Origin: G963422745 sp965214285
GTDB lineage: Bacteria; Actinomycetota; Acidimicrobiia; Acidimicrobiales; Aldehydirespiratoraceae
DNA: 64,000 nucleotides
NCBI GenBank assembly: GCA_965214285.1
Contig: OZ243946.1
Coordinates: 1,116,001-1,180,000 of the forward strand
Reading direction: 5' to 3'
Shown here: piece by piece, positions 58,170-64,000 of the stretch
Position numbering within the stretch: the stretch's first letter is position 1
How the letters are laid out: the number at the start of each line of letters is the position of its first letter
The notes under the pieces: model-generated
Told to the model about the DNA's origin: nothing
Seen by the model: only the letters and a program-made list of their open reading frames with translations
The model's database searches: none
Made by a program: the position numbers and the translations under genes

Positions 58170-61163
58170 CTAAGCGGGGTCGGCGAGGTCGCGCACGACC
58201 AGGCTCTCGATGCCGCGGTCGTCCACGATCTTCACGGCGACGCGCCGATGCTCACCCGCCTCGAACGGCAGCGACTTGGTGCTCGCATAGGCGCTGATCA
58301 GCTCGGAGTCGATGGAGGAGCGCAGCGTCTTCTCCAGCCGCTGCCAGCCCTTCTTGGGATCCGACGGGAAGAACACCTGCCGGGGGTAGCAGGCGCGCCC
58401 GTCGTAGTCGGTGTCGAGCATCCAGGCCGCGATCTGCCCGGCATCGCCGGAGGTGCGCTCGCCGTTGACCACGTCGAAGTAGTCGAAGCCCAGCACCTCG
58501 GCCTGCCAGCGGCCGTCGTCGAGGATCCGCAGGTCCACCTCGGGGCGGCCGACCAGCCAGAAGGTCTCGTTCGAGGTGCGCTTCGACTTGAGGTCGTCGG
58601 TCTGCAGGTCGGTGTTCATCTCCACCCGCAGCAGGTCGACGCCGGGCCAGTTGGTCTCGTCGATGTCCTTGGCCGCTTCGGGATCGAAGGCGAAGGCGGC
58701 GAACACCAGCACCTCGGGCACCGGCACCAGCGTGTTGGCCTCCTCCAACGCACGCTGCACGCGGCGCTGCTCCAGCGGGGCGTGCTCAGGCCCGAACACC
58801 ACCGCCGCCCGGCGGGGCCGCTCCCAGCCGCCCCCGGCGCCGGCCTCGCCCTCGGCGTCGCTCTGGGTCTCGGAGTAGCCCTGGCCCGCGGCTTCGTCCT
58901 CGGCGTCGGCCTGGCTCTCGGCACCGCCCGCGCTCTCGGCACCGCCCGCGCTCTCGGCACCGCCCTCGGCGATCACTTCGCCCACGGCGTGGACGTGCGG
59001 CGACGCCAGCGGCTCCAGCCGGGTGAAGCGAATGCGCTGGCCGTGCTTGGCGCGGATCCCGGCTGCCCGCAGTTCGTCGGCCCACTGTGCCTGGCGGGCG
59101 CTCTCGCCCTGGCGGGCTACCGAGGAATCAGCGGGTGCAGCGTCCTCTTCTCCAGGGGGGGGGGGGGTTGGGCGAATTTCTGGCCGGTCCTGGCCGCTGC
59201 CGGGGCGGTCGTGATCTGCAGGGTCGTCGGTCCCGGCCGGAGCTTCGACGTCGCCGGTCCCGGTCTGGTCTTCGAGGTCGCCTGCAGCGGCCAGATCCTC
59301 GAACTCACCGATACGGGACGGGTCAATGACCACAGGCGAAGGGACGGCCTCCACGGTGAACGGCCCGATCACGCGGTGCTTGGCGCTGTCGACCTCGGGC
59401 TGGTCGTACAGCGTGGTGTATCGCGGGGGCTCGTCGTAGGCCAGGCTGGCCGCCGACACTTTCGAGACGCTGCGGTACTTGAAGCCGCTGTCTACGCCCT
59501 CGTCGGGATGAGCGAGTTCGTAGTACTTGAAGGTGGCCGTCATCAGCCGCTGGCGTGCGATGGCCAGCGCCACCCGTGACGTGTCGCAGGTGATCCAGCG
59601 CCGGCCCCACTGCTCGGCCACGTATGCCGTGGTGCCGCTGCCACAGGTCGGGTCGAGCACCAGGTCGCCGGGGTCGCTGGTCATCAGCAGACAGCGTTGG
59701 ACTACTCCACGGGCCGTTTGGACCACGTAACGCTTTTCGGAAGCGGATGGTGCCATCCGCCGCTGCCACAGGTTGTTGATCTTGCGTCCCGGCACCTCGT
59801 CCTCGTGCCACTTCCAATGCAGTGCCGACGATCGGGGACGCGCGAACAGCCGATCCTTCTCGGCAAGCCGGTCCAATCCCTCATGCGAGACACTCCAATG
59901 GAGTGTCTCGGTGCAAGGGTAGCTGCGCCCTTGCCACTCGTATGGTTCCGACCGCCCGGTCGTTGACCACCCCTGTGACCTCAGCGGCATCGCTCTCCAG
60001 AGTCGCGCCCCATCGGGCAGGTGATCATCAGGGTCGACGCGTTCATCGTCCGTGAGTCGCCTGTTGCTTCCGTCGGGCAACTCCACCATGGCATCAAAGC
60101 TGAACAGCTTGATGATGTCGGCTCGATCAAGCTGTTCGTAAAGCTGGCGGTACTTGACTTGCTCTTTGTCTTTGGCGTACCAGAGCAGGTAGTCGGCCAC
60201 TTCGGGCAGGCGCTTGCTGGAGCTCGATCCGCTGGTGGCGTAACTGATCGTGGCGCAGCGGTTCTCGGCCCCGAACACCTCGTCCATCAGCAGCGCCACC
60301 CGATGCACGTTCTCGTCGCCGATCTGCACGAAGCAGCTGCCCGAGTCGCCCAGCAGCTCGCGGGCCAGCTCCAGGCGGTCGCGCAGGTAGCTCAGATACG
60401 AGTGGATGCCAAGCTCCCAGGTGTCGCGGAAGGCCCGGATCATCTCGGGCTCGCGGGTCAGGTCGCTGGGCCGCCCGTCGGTCACCTCCCGCTTGCCGAC
60501 GAAGGGCTGGAAGTTGGAGCCGTACTTGATGCCATAGGGCGGGTCGATGTAGACCGTCTGCACCTCGCCGCCCATGCCCTCCTTTTCGAGCAGGCTGTGC
60601 ATCACCAGCAGCGAGTCGCCGGCGATCAGGCGGTTGCTCCAGTTGTGGGCGTGCTCGTAGAACTCGACAGCCTCCCACAGCGGCGGGTTCTCCTCGGGCT
60701 GCTCGAACAGCGATTCCTGGCCCGCATCCGCGCCGGCCTTGCTGACCGCCTCGATGATCGTGCGCGGGTCGATCCGCTCATGCACGTGCAGCGACACGGT
60801 CGGCACCTCGAACTCGCTGCGCTCCCGCTTCTGCGCCCAGCTCAGCTCGGGGTCGATGTGCGGATCGTGCCCTCGCGGCCCAGCTCCCGCCGGCTCGCCG
60901 CCGTTGCGGTGTCCCCCCGGCAGGTCGTCGCCCGGCGGCTCGTGTCCCGCCGCCTCGCCGCCAGCGGGTCCCGCAGGGCTGCTCCCCTCAGGATCTAAGT
61001 CGGCGGGGGGGGGTCCGGCGAGAGTGCGGACCTCGTGCCGGTAGGTCTTGGAGTCGCCGTCGGGATCGGTGCCAGCGGTCACCAGGCCGACCGGCGGGTT
61101 GTTGACGCGCTCAGCCTCGCCGTGGCTGTAGCTGTCGATCGGCTTCGTTCGCTTGCCGGCCAC
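58170..61163 (-). CDS. Type III-like site-specific DNA methyltransferase
   Basis: A 997-residue beta-class methyltransferase. Motif IV is IDPPYGIKYGSNFQPF (Asp207-Gly211 for DPPYG) and the SAM motif I is VLDPTCGSGTTAYVAEQWG (about 503-511), in the IV-then-I order of the beta class. A large insertion between them and a C-terminal third with several Glu/Ala-rich repeats (GGAES three times near residue 730) follow. The protein should modify the recognition sequence of the downstream helicase-nuclease. Two C-tracts lie inside the coding strand, C9 near residue 50 and C13 near residue 667; slippage would frameshift the protein. I preferred the GTG at 61163, preceded by GAGAGGA, over a start 25 codons earlier. 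Confidence 0.85.
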   Translation of the reverse strand: MAGKRTKPIDSYSHGEAERVNNPPVGLVTAGTDPDGDSKTYRHEVRTLAGPPPADLDPEGSSPAGPAGGEAAGHEPPGDDLPGGHRNGGEPAGAGPRGHDPHIDPELSWAQKRERSEFEVPTVSLHVHERIDPRTIIEAVSKAGADAGQESLFEQPEENPPLWEAVEFYEHAHNWSNRLIAGDSLLVMHSLLEKEGMGGEVQTVYIDPPYGIKYGSNFQPFVGKREVTDGRPSDLTREPEMIRAFRDTWELGIHSYLSYLRDRLELARELLGDSGSCFVQIGDENVHRVALLMDEVFGAENRCATISYATSGSSSSKRLPEVADYLLWYAKDKEQVKYRQLYEQLDRADIIKLFSFDAMVELPDGSNRRLTDDERVDPDDHLPDGARLWRAMPLRSQGWSTTGRSEPYEWQGRSYPCTETLHWSVSHEGLDRLAEKDRLFARPRSSALHWKWHEDEVPGRKINNLWQRRMAPSASEKRYVVQTARGVVQRCLLMTSDPGDLVLDPTCGSGTTAYVAEQWGRRWITCDTSRVALAIARQRLMTATFKYYELAHPDEGVDSGFKYRSVSKVSAASLAYDEPPRYTTLYDQPEVDSAKHRVIGPFTVEAVPSPVVIDPSRIGEFEDLAAAGDLEDQTGTGDVEAPAGTDDPADHDRPGSGQDRPEIRPTPPPPGEEDAAPADSSVARQGESARQAQWADELRAAGIRAKHGQRIRFTRLEPLASPHVHAVGEVIAEGGAESAGGAESAGGAESQADAEDEAAGQGYSETQSDAEGEAGAGGGWERPRRAAVVFGPEHAPLEQRRVQRALEEANTLVPVPEVLVFAAFAFDPEAAKDIDETNWPGVDLLRVEMNTDLQTDDLKSKRTSNETFWLVGRPEVDLRILDDGRWQAEVLGFDYFDVVNGERTSGDAGQIAAWMLDTDYDGRACYPRQVFFPSDPKKGWQRLEKTLRSSIDSELISAYASTKSLPFEAGEHRRVAVKIVDDRGIESLVVRDLADPA
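59155..59167. repeat. C13 tract inside the methyltransferase gene
   Basis: Thirteen G on the plus strand encode four consecutive Pro in RPTPPPPGEED, downstream of the catalytic motifs. A one-base change would cut off roughly the last third of the protein. Confidence 0.9.
61005..61013. repeat. C9 tract near the start of the methyltransferase gene
   Basis: Nine G on the plus strand encode three Pro (AGPPPADLD) near residue 50. A one-base change would abolish the catalytic domain. Confidence 0.85.
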
Positions 61164-61380
61164 GCTGTGTCCTCTCGTGACGGGTCGGGAGAGCCTAGTC
61201 GCGGTCAGCGACAAAGCGGGCAATTCCAGCGACGGCACGCCGGGTCGGCAGGTCGGGCTCCGCGGGCCTGGCAGCCGGGATGGCCTTGGCCGCCCCCTCG
61301 GGCAAGGATCATATGTTCGTTTATCCTGCGGTGATTACGATTTATGAGCGCTATGTGGTGCAATTCCATCCCGGACTGGC

Positions 61381-61386
61381 TAGCGT
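61381..61386 (+). promoter_or_regulatory. -10 box of the toxin/tandem-antitoxin array
   Basis: TAGCGT ends 6 nt before the ATG at 61393, giving a leaderless transcript that probably covers the toxin and all following small genes. The 220 bp between the methylase start and this box show only an AT-rich patch (61308-61355). Confidence 0.55.
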
Positions 61387-61392
61387 CGAGGG

Positions 61393-61608
61393 ATGGAGAT
61401 CCTTCCAAGCGCCCGCAAGCACGGCGTCAGCGACCACGACATGCTCTACGCACTGCGGCACCGCTTGGGTACCGCGGAGACGGAAGAAGGCTTCGTCATG
61501 GTCGTCGGGTTCTCCGCATCTGGCTGGGCGCTGGAGGTTGGTGTCGTGGATGACGCTAGGATCGTTCACGCAATGCTAGCTAGGCGTAGAACCCTGAGGG
61601 AACTGTGA
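61393..61608 (+). CDS. Putative small toxin (BrnT/RelE-like)
   Basis: A 71-residue protein beginning MEILPSARKHGVSDHDMLYA, with an ALRHRL helix, a central VMVVGFSASGWALEVGVV strand pair and a terminal HAMLARRRTLREL. This layout (helix with SARKHGV, then hydrophobic strands, then VIHAM-type end) is familiar from small actinobacterial RelE-superfamily toxins that sit in front of a short acidic antitoxin. The stop overlaps the ATG of the first tandem antitoxin gene (TGATG). No direct proof of toxicity; the assignment rests on layout and context. Confidence 0.55.
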   Translation: MEILPSARKHGVSDHDMLYALRHRLGTAETEEGFVMVVGFSASGWALEVGVVDDARIVHAMLARRRTLREL

Positions 61609-61775
61609 TGCAGAAGCCCAAGACCAAGAAGACCGACGCTGAGCTCGTGCGGGAGTTCGAGGAGTGGGCCTTGAATGCGACGGATGAGGAGTTCCGAGCC
61701 CGCTGGAAGCCCGGCAACGTGCCGCCCCCTGACTGGGACGAGTACGAGCGGCGTTTCGGGCCGATCCCCGACTAG
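61608..61775 (+). CDS. Tandem antitoxin-like gene, copy 1
   Basis: A 55-residue protein with a basic N-terminus (MQKPKTKKTDAELVREFEEW), then ALNATDEEFRARWKPGNV and a C-terminal PPPDWDEYERRFGPIPD. It is coupled to the toxin gene by the overlap TGATG. The FEEWA-x-x-ATDEEF-x-AR-x-KPGN core is shared by all five copies. It differs from the others in its Lys-rich start; its C-terminus equals that of copy 5. Confidence 0.6.
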   Translation: MQKPKTKKTDAELVREFEEWALNATDEEFRARWKPGNVPPPDWDEYERRFGPIPD

Positions 61776-61798
61776 CCCGGCCTAGAGTCCTGAGGGAG

Positions 61799-61981
61799 AT
61801 GGAAGAGCCCGAGCCCAAGCGCAAGAAGACCGACGCCGAACGCCTGCGGGACTTTGAGGAGTGGGCCTTGCAGGCGACGGACGAGGAGTTTCGGGCCCGA
61901 ACGAAGCCCGGCAACGTTACCGTCGAGGAGTACGAGCGGCGCTTCGGGCCGATCCACGACCAGCTCGGCCTAGAGTCCTGA
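61799..61981 (+). CDS. Tandem antitoxin-like gene, copy 2
   Basis: A 60-residue paralogue: MEEPEPKRKKTDAERLRDFE then EWALQATDEEFRARTKPGNV and TVEEYERRFGPIHDQLGLES. The spacer from copy 1 is 23 bp and carries GAGGGAG before the ATG. The TAG that ends copy 1 is CAG here, so the protein reads on for a few residues into the former spacer (LGLES). C-terminus matches copy 3. Confidence 0.6.
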   Translation: MEEPEPKRKKTDAERLRDFEEWALQATDEEFRARTKPGNVTVEEYERRFGPIHDQLGLES

Positions 61982-61986
61982 GGGAG

Positions 61987-62160
61987 ATGGAAGAGCCCGA
62001 GCCCAAGACCGACGCCGAACGCTTGCGGGAGTTCGAGGAGTGGGCCGAGCAGGCGACGGACGAGGAGTTCCTGGCCCGATGCAAGCCCGGCAACGTTACC
62101 GTCGAGGAGTACGAGCGGCGCTTCGGGCCGATCCACGACCAGCCCGGCGTAGAGTCCTGA
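61987..62160 (+). CDS. Tandem antitoxin-like gene, copy 3
   Basis: A 57-residue paralogue: MEEPEPKTDAERLREFEEWA then EQATDEEFLARCKPGNV and TVEEYERRFGPIHDQPGVES. It begins 5 bp after the stop of copy 2, with the same GAGGGAG ribosome site. It lost the short KRKK block of copy 2 and, like it, reads through the ancestral stop. Confidence 0.6.
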   Translation: MEEPEPKTDAERLREFEEWAEQATDEEFLARCKPGNVTVEEYERRFGPIHDQPGVES

Positions 62161-62165
62161 GGGAG

Positions 62166-62354
62166 ATGGAAGAGCCCGAGCCCAAGGAGACCGAGGCTGA
62201 ACTCGAGCGGAAGTACGCCCAAATGGTCCGGGATTGCGAGGAGTGGGCCTTGAATGCGACGAGGGAGGAGTTCCTGGCCCGATGCAAGCCCGGGAACATG
62301 CCGTTCCCCGATCTTGAGGAGCAAGAGCGGCGCTTCGGGCCGATCCACGACTAG
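62166..62354 (+). CDS. Tandem antitoxin-like gene, copy 4
   Basis: A 62-residue paralogue with a longer N-terminus (MEEPEPKETEAELERKYAQM then VRDCEEWALNATREEFLARC) and a variant end (KPGNMPFPDLEEQERRFGPI). The N-terminal half is the same as in copy 5, the C-terminal part is unique. It starts 5 bp after the stop of copy 3 with the conserved ribosome site. Confidence 0.6.
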   Translation: MEEPEPKETEAELERKYAQMVRDCEEWALNATREEFLARCKPGNMPFPDLEEQERRFGPIHD

Positions 62355-62377
62355 CCCGGCCTAGAGTCCTGAGGGAG

Positions 62378-62566
62378 ATGGAAGAGCCCGAGCCCAAGGA
62401 GACCGAGGCTGAACTCGAGCGGAAGTACGCCCAAATGGTCCGGGATTGCGAGGAGTGGGCCTTGAATGCGACGGACGAGGAGTTCTGGGCCCGAACGAAG
62501 CCCGGCAACGTGCCGCCCCCTGACTGGGACGAGTACGAGCGGCGTTTCGGGCCGATCCCGGAGTAG
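62378..62566 (+). CDS. Tandem antitoxin-like gene, copy 5
   Basis: A 62-residue paralogue: N-terminal half as in copy 4 (KETEAELERKYAQMVRDCEE), C-terminal part as in copy 1 (PPPDWDEYERRFGPIPE). This mosaic points to recombination or gene conversion within the array. The 23-bp spacer from copy 4 repeats the copy 1-2 spacer. It ends tail-to-tail with hemD, whose stop begins at the next base. Confidence 0.6.
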   Translation: MEEPEPKETEAELERKYAQMVRDCEEWALNATDEEFWARTKPGNVPPPDWDEYERRFGPIPE

Positions 62567-62567
62567 C

Positions 62568-63314
62568 TCAGCGGCGTTGGGCGTGGGCGATGATGGCGCC
62601 CAGCAGCCCGTCGAGGGTGTGGACCTCGGCTTCGATGTCCACCGCAATGCCGAGAGCCTCGGCGGTGCGGGCCGTGACCGGGCCGATGGCGGCCACCACC
62701 GGCGGCAGACCAGTCAGGCCTACGGCGTCTGCGAGGTGCTGCACCGCTGACGACGACGTGAAGGCGACGATGTGGGCGGCGCGGCAGGCCTCGGCCTCGG
62801 CGGGGCTGATGTCCGCTCCGACGGTGCGGTAGACGGCGACGTCGTCCACGGTCCAGCCCCTGGCGGCTAGCCCTACTGGCAGCACGTCGCGGCCGGTCTC
62901 GGCACGGGCCAGCAGCACCCGGCCACCGCCCGGCGGCGGGTCGCCGAGCGCTTCGAGCAGGCCCTCGGCCAGCGAGCGGCCCGCCTCCAGGTCGACGCTC
63001 AGCCCCGCCGCCTCGGCCGCTGCGCGGGTGCCCGGCCCGATCACGGCGACCCGGCCGGGCAGCGGTCGCCCGCTGAGCGCAGCGCCTGTGCGGGAGGCGC
63101 CGTTTGGGCTGGTGAGAACCAGCCAGTCGCCGGTGGTCAGCGCATCCAGCGCGGCGCGCAGGGCTGCGCCCCCGTCGGCGGGGTCTTCGATGCGGATCGC
63201 GGGCACCTGCACGGCCACAGCGCCGGCGTCCTCCAAGGCGGCGGCCAGCGAGCCCGCCCGCGAGCGCGGCCTGGTGACCACCACCTGCAGCCCCGCAAGC
63301 GGCTTGTCGCTCAC
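62568..63314 (-). CDS. hemD: Uroporphyrinogen-III synthase
   Basis: A 248-residue enzyme that cyclises hydroxymethylbilane to uroporphyrinogen III. The two-domain fold shows LQVVVTRPRSRAGSLAAALE, DWLVLTSPNGA (domain 2 entry), VAVIGPGTRAAAEAAGL, VAVYRTVGADISPAE and IVAFTSSSAVQHLADAVG then PPVVAAIGPVTARTAEALGI. Sequence identity in the family is low, but these landmarks are clear. It lies just downstream of hemC. The GTG at 63314 overlaps the stop of a 10-residue mini-frame that duplicates the hemD start. Confidence 0.88.
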   Translation of the reverse strand: MSDKPLAGLQVVVTRPRSRAGSLAAALEDAGAVAVQVPAIRIEDPADGGAALRAALDALTTGDWLVLTSPNGASRTGAALSGRPLPGRVAVIGPGTRAAAEAAGLSVDLEAGRSLAEGLLEALGDPPPGGGRVLLARAETGRDVLPVGLAARGWTVDDVAVYRTVGADISPAEAEACRAAHIVAFTSSSAVQHLADAVGLTGLPPVVAAIGPVTARTAEALGIAVDIEAEVHTLDGLLGAIIAHAQRR

Positions 63315-63343
63315 GGCCTCTTGGCCACGGGCTTGTCGCTCAC
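63311..63343 (-). other. 10-codon mini reading frame made by a duplicated hemD start
   Basis: The 14-base start context GTGAGCGACAAGCC occurs twice, 29 bp apart. The first copy (63343) overlaps the hemC stop as GTGA and encodes MSDKPVAKRP before a TGA that in turn overlaps the second GTG (63314), the real hemD start. The coupling chain hemC, mini-frame, hemD is thus kept. Confidence 0.75.
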
Positions 63344-64000
63344 AACCGCGGCTCAAACGGCGGCCCGGTGCCCGGCTGCGATCCGCCGGCTTCGAGCAGA
63401 CGCTGCGCCAGCGATCTGCCCAGCGCCTCGGGATCGCTGCCCACGCGTTCGGTACGCAGCAGGCGGCCGCGGCCGTCGGCCTGCTCGCCGTCGACGGCCA
63501 GCACTGCCAGCAGCCTGATGGCATCGCCGTCGGCGATGGCGTGAGCGCCCGCGGGCAGCGTGCAGTCGCCGCCCAGCTCTGCCAGGAAGGCCCGCTCGGC
63601 CTCCACCAGCCAGCGGTCGTCGGGATCGTCGATCGCCGCCAGCAGCTCGATCATCTCGGCGTCGTCGGAGCGGCACTCCACGGCCAGCGCCCCCTGGCCG
63701 ACCTGGGGCACCATCACCGTCGGGTCGAGCCGCTCGGTGACCCCCGGGTCCACCCCCAGGCGGTCGAGCGCGGCTGCGGCCATCACGATGGCGTCGAAGC
63801 CGGCCGCTTTCGCCAGGCGGGTGGCGATGTTGCCCCGCAGCTCGCAGAACTCCAGGTCCGGGCGCAGCGCCTGCAGCTGCACCCGCCGGCGCGCCGAGCC
63901 CGTGGCCACCCGGGCGCCCTCGGCGAGATCGCCCAGACGACAGCCGACCAGGGCGTCGCGGGGATCGGCCCGGCTGCAGATGGCGGCCAGGCGCAGTCCG
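63340..64000 (-). CDS. hemC: Hydroxymethylbilane synthase, 3' part (5' end outside window)
   Basis: The C-terminal 219 residues of porphobilinogen deaminase; the frame is open to the right edge. It shows RADPRDALVG, GARVATGSARRRVQLQALRP, RGNIATRLAKAAGFDAIVMA, VPQVGQGALAVECR and the dipyrromethane-cofactor Cys in LGGDCTLPAGAHA. It polymerises four porphobilinogens for heme, siroheme or corrinoid synthesis. The stop overlaps a GTG (GTGA) leading into the hemD mini-frame. The usual ATGSARR reads as in normal enzymes (family form GTSSLRR). Confidence 0.92.
   Translation of the reverse strand, partial: GLRLAAICSRADPRDALVGCRLGDLAEGARVATGSARRRVQLQALRPDLEFCELRGNIATRLAKAAGFDAIVMAAAALDRLGVDPGVTERLDPTVMVPQVGQGALAVECRSDDAEMIELLAAIDDPDDRWLVEAERAFLAELGGDCTLPAGAHAIADGDAIRLLAVLAVDGEQADGRGRLLRTERVGSDPEALGRSLAQRLLEAGGSQPGTGPPFEPRL

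Overview
The window reads as a chromosomal segment of a G+C-rich actinobacterium, most likely a marine or host-associated member of the Acidimicrobiia. That placement is an inference. It rests on roughly 70% G+C, a DMSP-demethylase-like gene, choline-sulfatase and a second sulfatase, a CoA-dependent carnitine pathway, and a recurrent promoter style in which a TANNNT-type -10 box sits only 6-8 nt before the start codon (about 20 genes), which implies leaderless transcripts. That pattern was used to choose many starts. No rRNA genes or CRISPR arrays are visible. Three tRNAs are present: Ser(CGA), Lys(UUU) and Pro(CGG).

Layout. 1-5.6 kb: the right end of a lower-G+C, probably acquired restriction-modification cluster (C-terminal part of a methyltransferase, a helicase-nuclease, a membrane protein), then two related lipoproteins. 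5.7-11.9 kb: a small Cys-motif membrane protein, an SpoU methylase, a solo RHH protein, a serine hydrolase, an AbiEi antitoxin with a gutted AbiEii partner, dmdA-like, cdd and yaaA. 12-19 kb: an operon read leftwards (carnitine dehydrogenase-thioesterase fusion, acyl-CoA dehydrogenase, ADP-forming acyl-CoA synthetase, caiD) that would convert gamma-butyrobetaine or carnitine towards glycine betaine, with a divergent MFS transporter. 19-30.8 kb: enolase-superfamily enzyme, DUF1214 protein and sulfotransferase, Fe-type SOD, an AbrB/PIN toxin-antitoxin pair, an acyl-CoA dehydrogenase, tRNA-Ser, betC with two small enzymes, aroQ, a DUF4143 ATPase. 30.8-39.4 kb: NAD salvage (pncA, pncB), a secreted CocE-type hydrolase, MFS, sulfatase plus alpha/beta hydrolase, tRNA-Lys. 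39.4-50.3 kb: MNT/HEPN pair, secreted cyclophilin, nitroreductase, HyuA-like protein, flavin reductase, DUF418 protein, molybdenum hydroxylase large subunit, cupin, monooxygenase, tRNA-Pro. 50.3-54.9 kb: a broken PemK-type toxin with a tiny partner, an amidohydrolase, a ColD/RfbH-like PLP enzyme with His in place of the catalytic Lys, and an ECF sigma factor overlapping a membrane-anchored ankyrin protein. 55-61.2 kb: a second restriction-modification locus carrying three long G/C homopolymer tracts. 61.4-62.6 kb: a putative toxin followed by five tandem paralogous small genes. 62.6-64 kb: hemD and hemC (cut by the window edge).

The most unusual items are: (1) the toxin-like gene with five mosaic tandem partner genes; (2) two intergenic arrays with an exact 23-bp period (4 and 10 units) sharing a CTAACG core in opposite orientations; (3) the homopolymer tracts in the right-hand R-M locus, suggestive of phase variation; (4) a sigma factor coupled to an apparently extracytoplasmic ankyrin protein; (5) several decayed toxin-antitoxin modules, two of them beside tRNA genes. 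Functions are inferred from remembered family motifs; no database search was run.
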